From the NCBI RefSeq assembly GCF_000377705.1, contig NZ_KB898625.1:62001-126000 (forward strand): 64,000 bases of DNA. The letters are read 5' to 3'. Shown piece by piece: positions 63,529-64,000 of the stretch (positions are counted from its first letter, which is position 1; each line of letters opens with the position of its first letter). Source of the stretch: Salsuginibacillus kocurii DSM 18087 (lineage in GTDB: Bacteria; Bacillota; Bacilli; Bacillales; Marinococcaceae). A program made the position numbers and the translations under genes. The notes below the pieces were generated by a model. That model did no database searches. It had not been told where the DNA came from and saw only the letters and a program-made list of their open reading frames with translations.

Positions 63529-63557
63529 TTTTCAAAAGAACATACGTTCGATATAAT
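63529..63557 (+). promoter_or_regulatory. Promoter with LexA (DinR) box in the spacer
   Basis: TTTTCA-N17-TATAAT, with AGAACATACGTTCG (63537-63550) between the boxes. This contains GAAC-N4-GTTC, the invariant core of the Bacillus SOS box CGAACRNRYGTTCG. LexA bound there would block RNA polymerase. The small gene at 63580 starts about 15 bases after the predicted start site. Confidence 0.8.
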
Positions 63558-63579
63558 GGTGAAAAAAATGGAGGCTGCC

Positions 63580-63699
63580 ATGACATCTCAACAACAGCTC
63601 AACCAACTCATGCGTGTGCTACAATCTTCACCCCGACAAACAAAAGTCCAGGCGCTTGAAGCTATTAAAAAGCACGTGAAAACACAAAAGAAAATGTAA
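63580..63699 (+). CDS. Small basic protein under LexA control (39 aa)
   Basis: A 39-codon gene with GGAGG five bases before ATG 63580. The product is soluble and helical-looking: a Gln-rich start (TSQQQLNQLMRVLQSS), then KVQALEAIKKHVKTQKKM, with a strongly basic end. It has no membrane helix, so it is unlike TisB-type toxins. I do not recognise a family. The LexA box in its promoter predicts induction by DNA damage. It lies between two minus-strand genes and is monocistronic. Confidence 0.65.
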   Translation: MTSQQQLNQLMRVLQSSPRQTKVQALEAIKKHVKTQKKM

Positions 63700-63731
63700 G
63701 ATTGACGAACCCTTTGCATAAATCTTTTACC

Positions 63732-64000
63732 TTAGTGAAAGTCAGGATGCAACGCTTTTTTCTTGTAATCAACATATAATAGTCCAATTAATATTACTAG
63801 AAACAACACCATCGCCATTGGAATCAACCATAAACGTTCCCCTTGTAACCCCCACCCTATTACCATGAAAGCTACGGTAATAAACGGGGCCATAATATAG
63901 TAAGGCTTGGCATTATAAAACCATCCATACGGGAAAAAGTGAGCGCCAACGATCACGGCAAAAAAATAGACAGCCTCGTTTGGGCTGTTCACTATCGCCC
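63732..64000 (-). CDS. Membrane protein, N-terminus beyond the window (DUF7010-like)
   Basis: The visible 89 or so codons encode three hydrophobic helices with FFPYGWFYNAKPYYIMAPF and a basic tail (VDYKKKALHPDFH). A GTG at 63992 is possible, but the frame stays open to the edge and the helix order suggests an upstream part, so it is treated as partial. DUF7010-like is a guess from the PYGWxYNAKPYYIMAP stretch. Confidence 0.55.
   Translation of the reverse strand, partial: AIVNSPNEAVYFFAVIVGAHFFPYGWFYNAKPYYIMAPFITVAFMVIGWGLQGERLWLIPMAMVLFLVILIGLLYVDYKKKALHPDFH

Noticed and set aside
1-64000. CRISPR arrays, tRNA or rRNA genes, and complete insertion sequences
   Set aside because: No regularly spaced identical repeats of CRISPR type, no tRNA-like cloverleaf with TTCGAATC-type arms, and no transposase-like open frame were recognised on reading.

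Overview
The window looks like chromosome of a spore-forming Bacillaceae bacterium (Firmicutes), probably a salt- and alkali-tolerant one. Grounds seen directly: strong AGGAGG-type ribosome sites with frequent TTG and GTG starts, a Spo0E-type phosphatase, a YpeB-like germination protein, a SigO/RsoA-like split sigma factor with YvrJ, a GAAC-N4-GTTC (Bacillus LexA) box, ectoine genes with their own aspartokinase, and very acidic exported proteins. No rRNA, tRNA, CRISPR array or intact insertion sequence was seen.

Layout. 1-8.8 kb: a minus-strand fatty-acid beta-oxidation operon (three acyl-CoA dehydrogenases, an acyl-CoA ligase, two 3-hydroxyacyl-CoA dehydrogenases, enoyl-CoA hydratase, thiolase cut by the left edge). 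A textbook sigma-54 promoter drives it, and the sigma-54 activator gene lies just upstream (8.9-10.6 kb). 10.9-12.9 kb: a membrane O-acyltransferase with an SGNH domain. 13-14 kb: decayed relics. 14.4-21.5 kb: an alcohol-oxidation unit. A Zn alcohol dehydrogenase and a frameshifted aldehyde dehydrogenase follow a perfect sigma-54 promoter; facing them is an operon of Fe alcohol dehydrogenase, histidine kinase and NtrC-type regulator. 21.6-26.5 kb: small enzymes, including a NUDIX hydrolase behind a ykkC-like riboswitch with its terminator, and an HD-domain hydrolase.

26.6-29 kb is the most distinctive module: a PlcR-like TPR regulator, a divergent 41-residue exported peptide ending in a PapR-like DLPYET, a secreted acidic proprotein with a Gly-rich two-Cys tail interrupted by one TAG codon, and a small membrane protein that could confer immunity. 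29-41 kb is accessory and rich in pseudogenes, repeats and AT-rich islands. It also carries a possible lysis cassette (YvrJ plus amidase) facing a split sigma factor. 41-44 kb: a fluoride-type CLC antiporter with a DUF421 protein. 44-47.5 kb: ectB-ectA divergent from an aspartokinase, with no ectC nearby. 47.7-55.8 kb: SelO and the gltA-gltB glutamate synthase. 56-60 kb: a GntP permease, a HisD-like dehydrogenase and a divergent LacI regulator, with shared palindromes at both start sites. 61-64 kb: flavin reductase, GNAT, DUF1761, a lipoprotein, a 39-codon gene under a LexA box, and a partial membrane gene at the right edge.

Several genes carry single-base lesions: aldehyde dehydrogenase, DUF5316 protein, the secreted proprotein, a lipoprotein, the YpeB-like gene and a polysaccharide deacetylase. 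From sequence alone, real decay cannot be separated from base-calling error. All family names come from motif recognition by eye; no database search was run.
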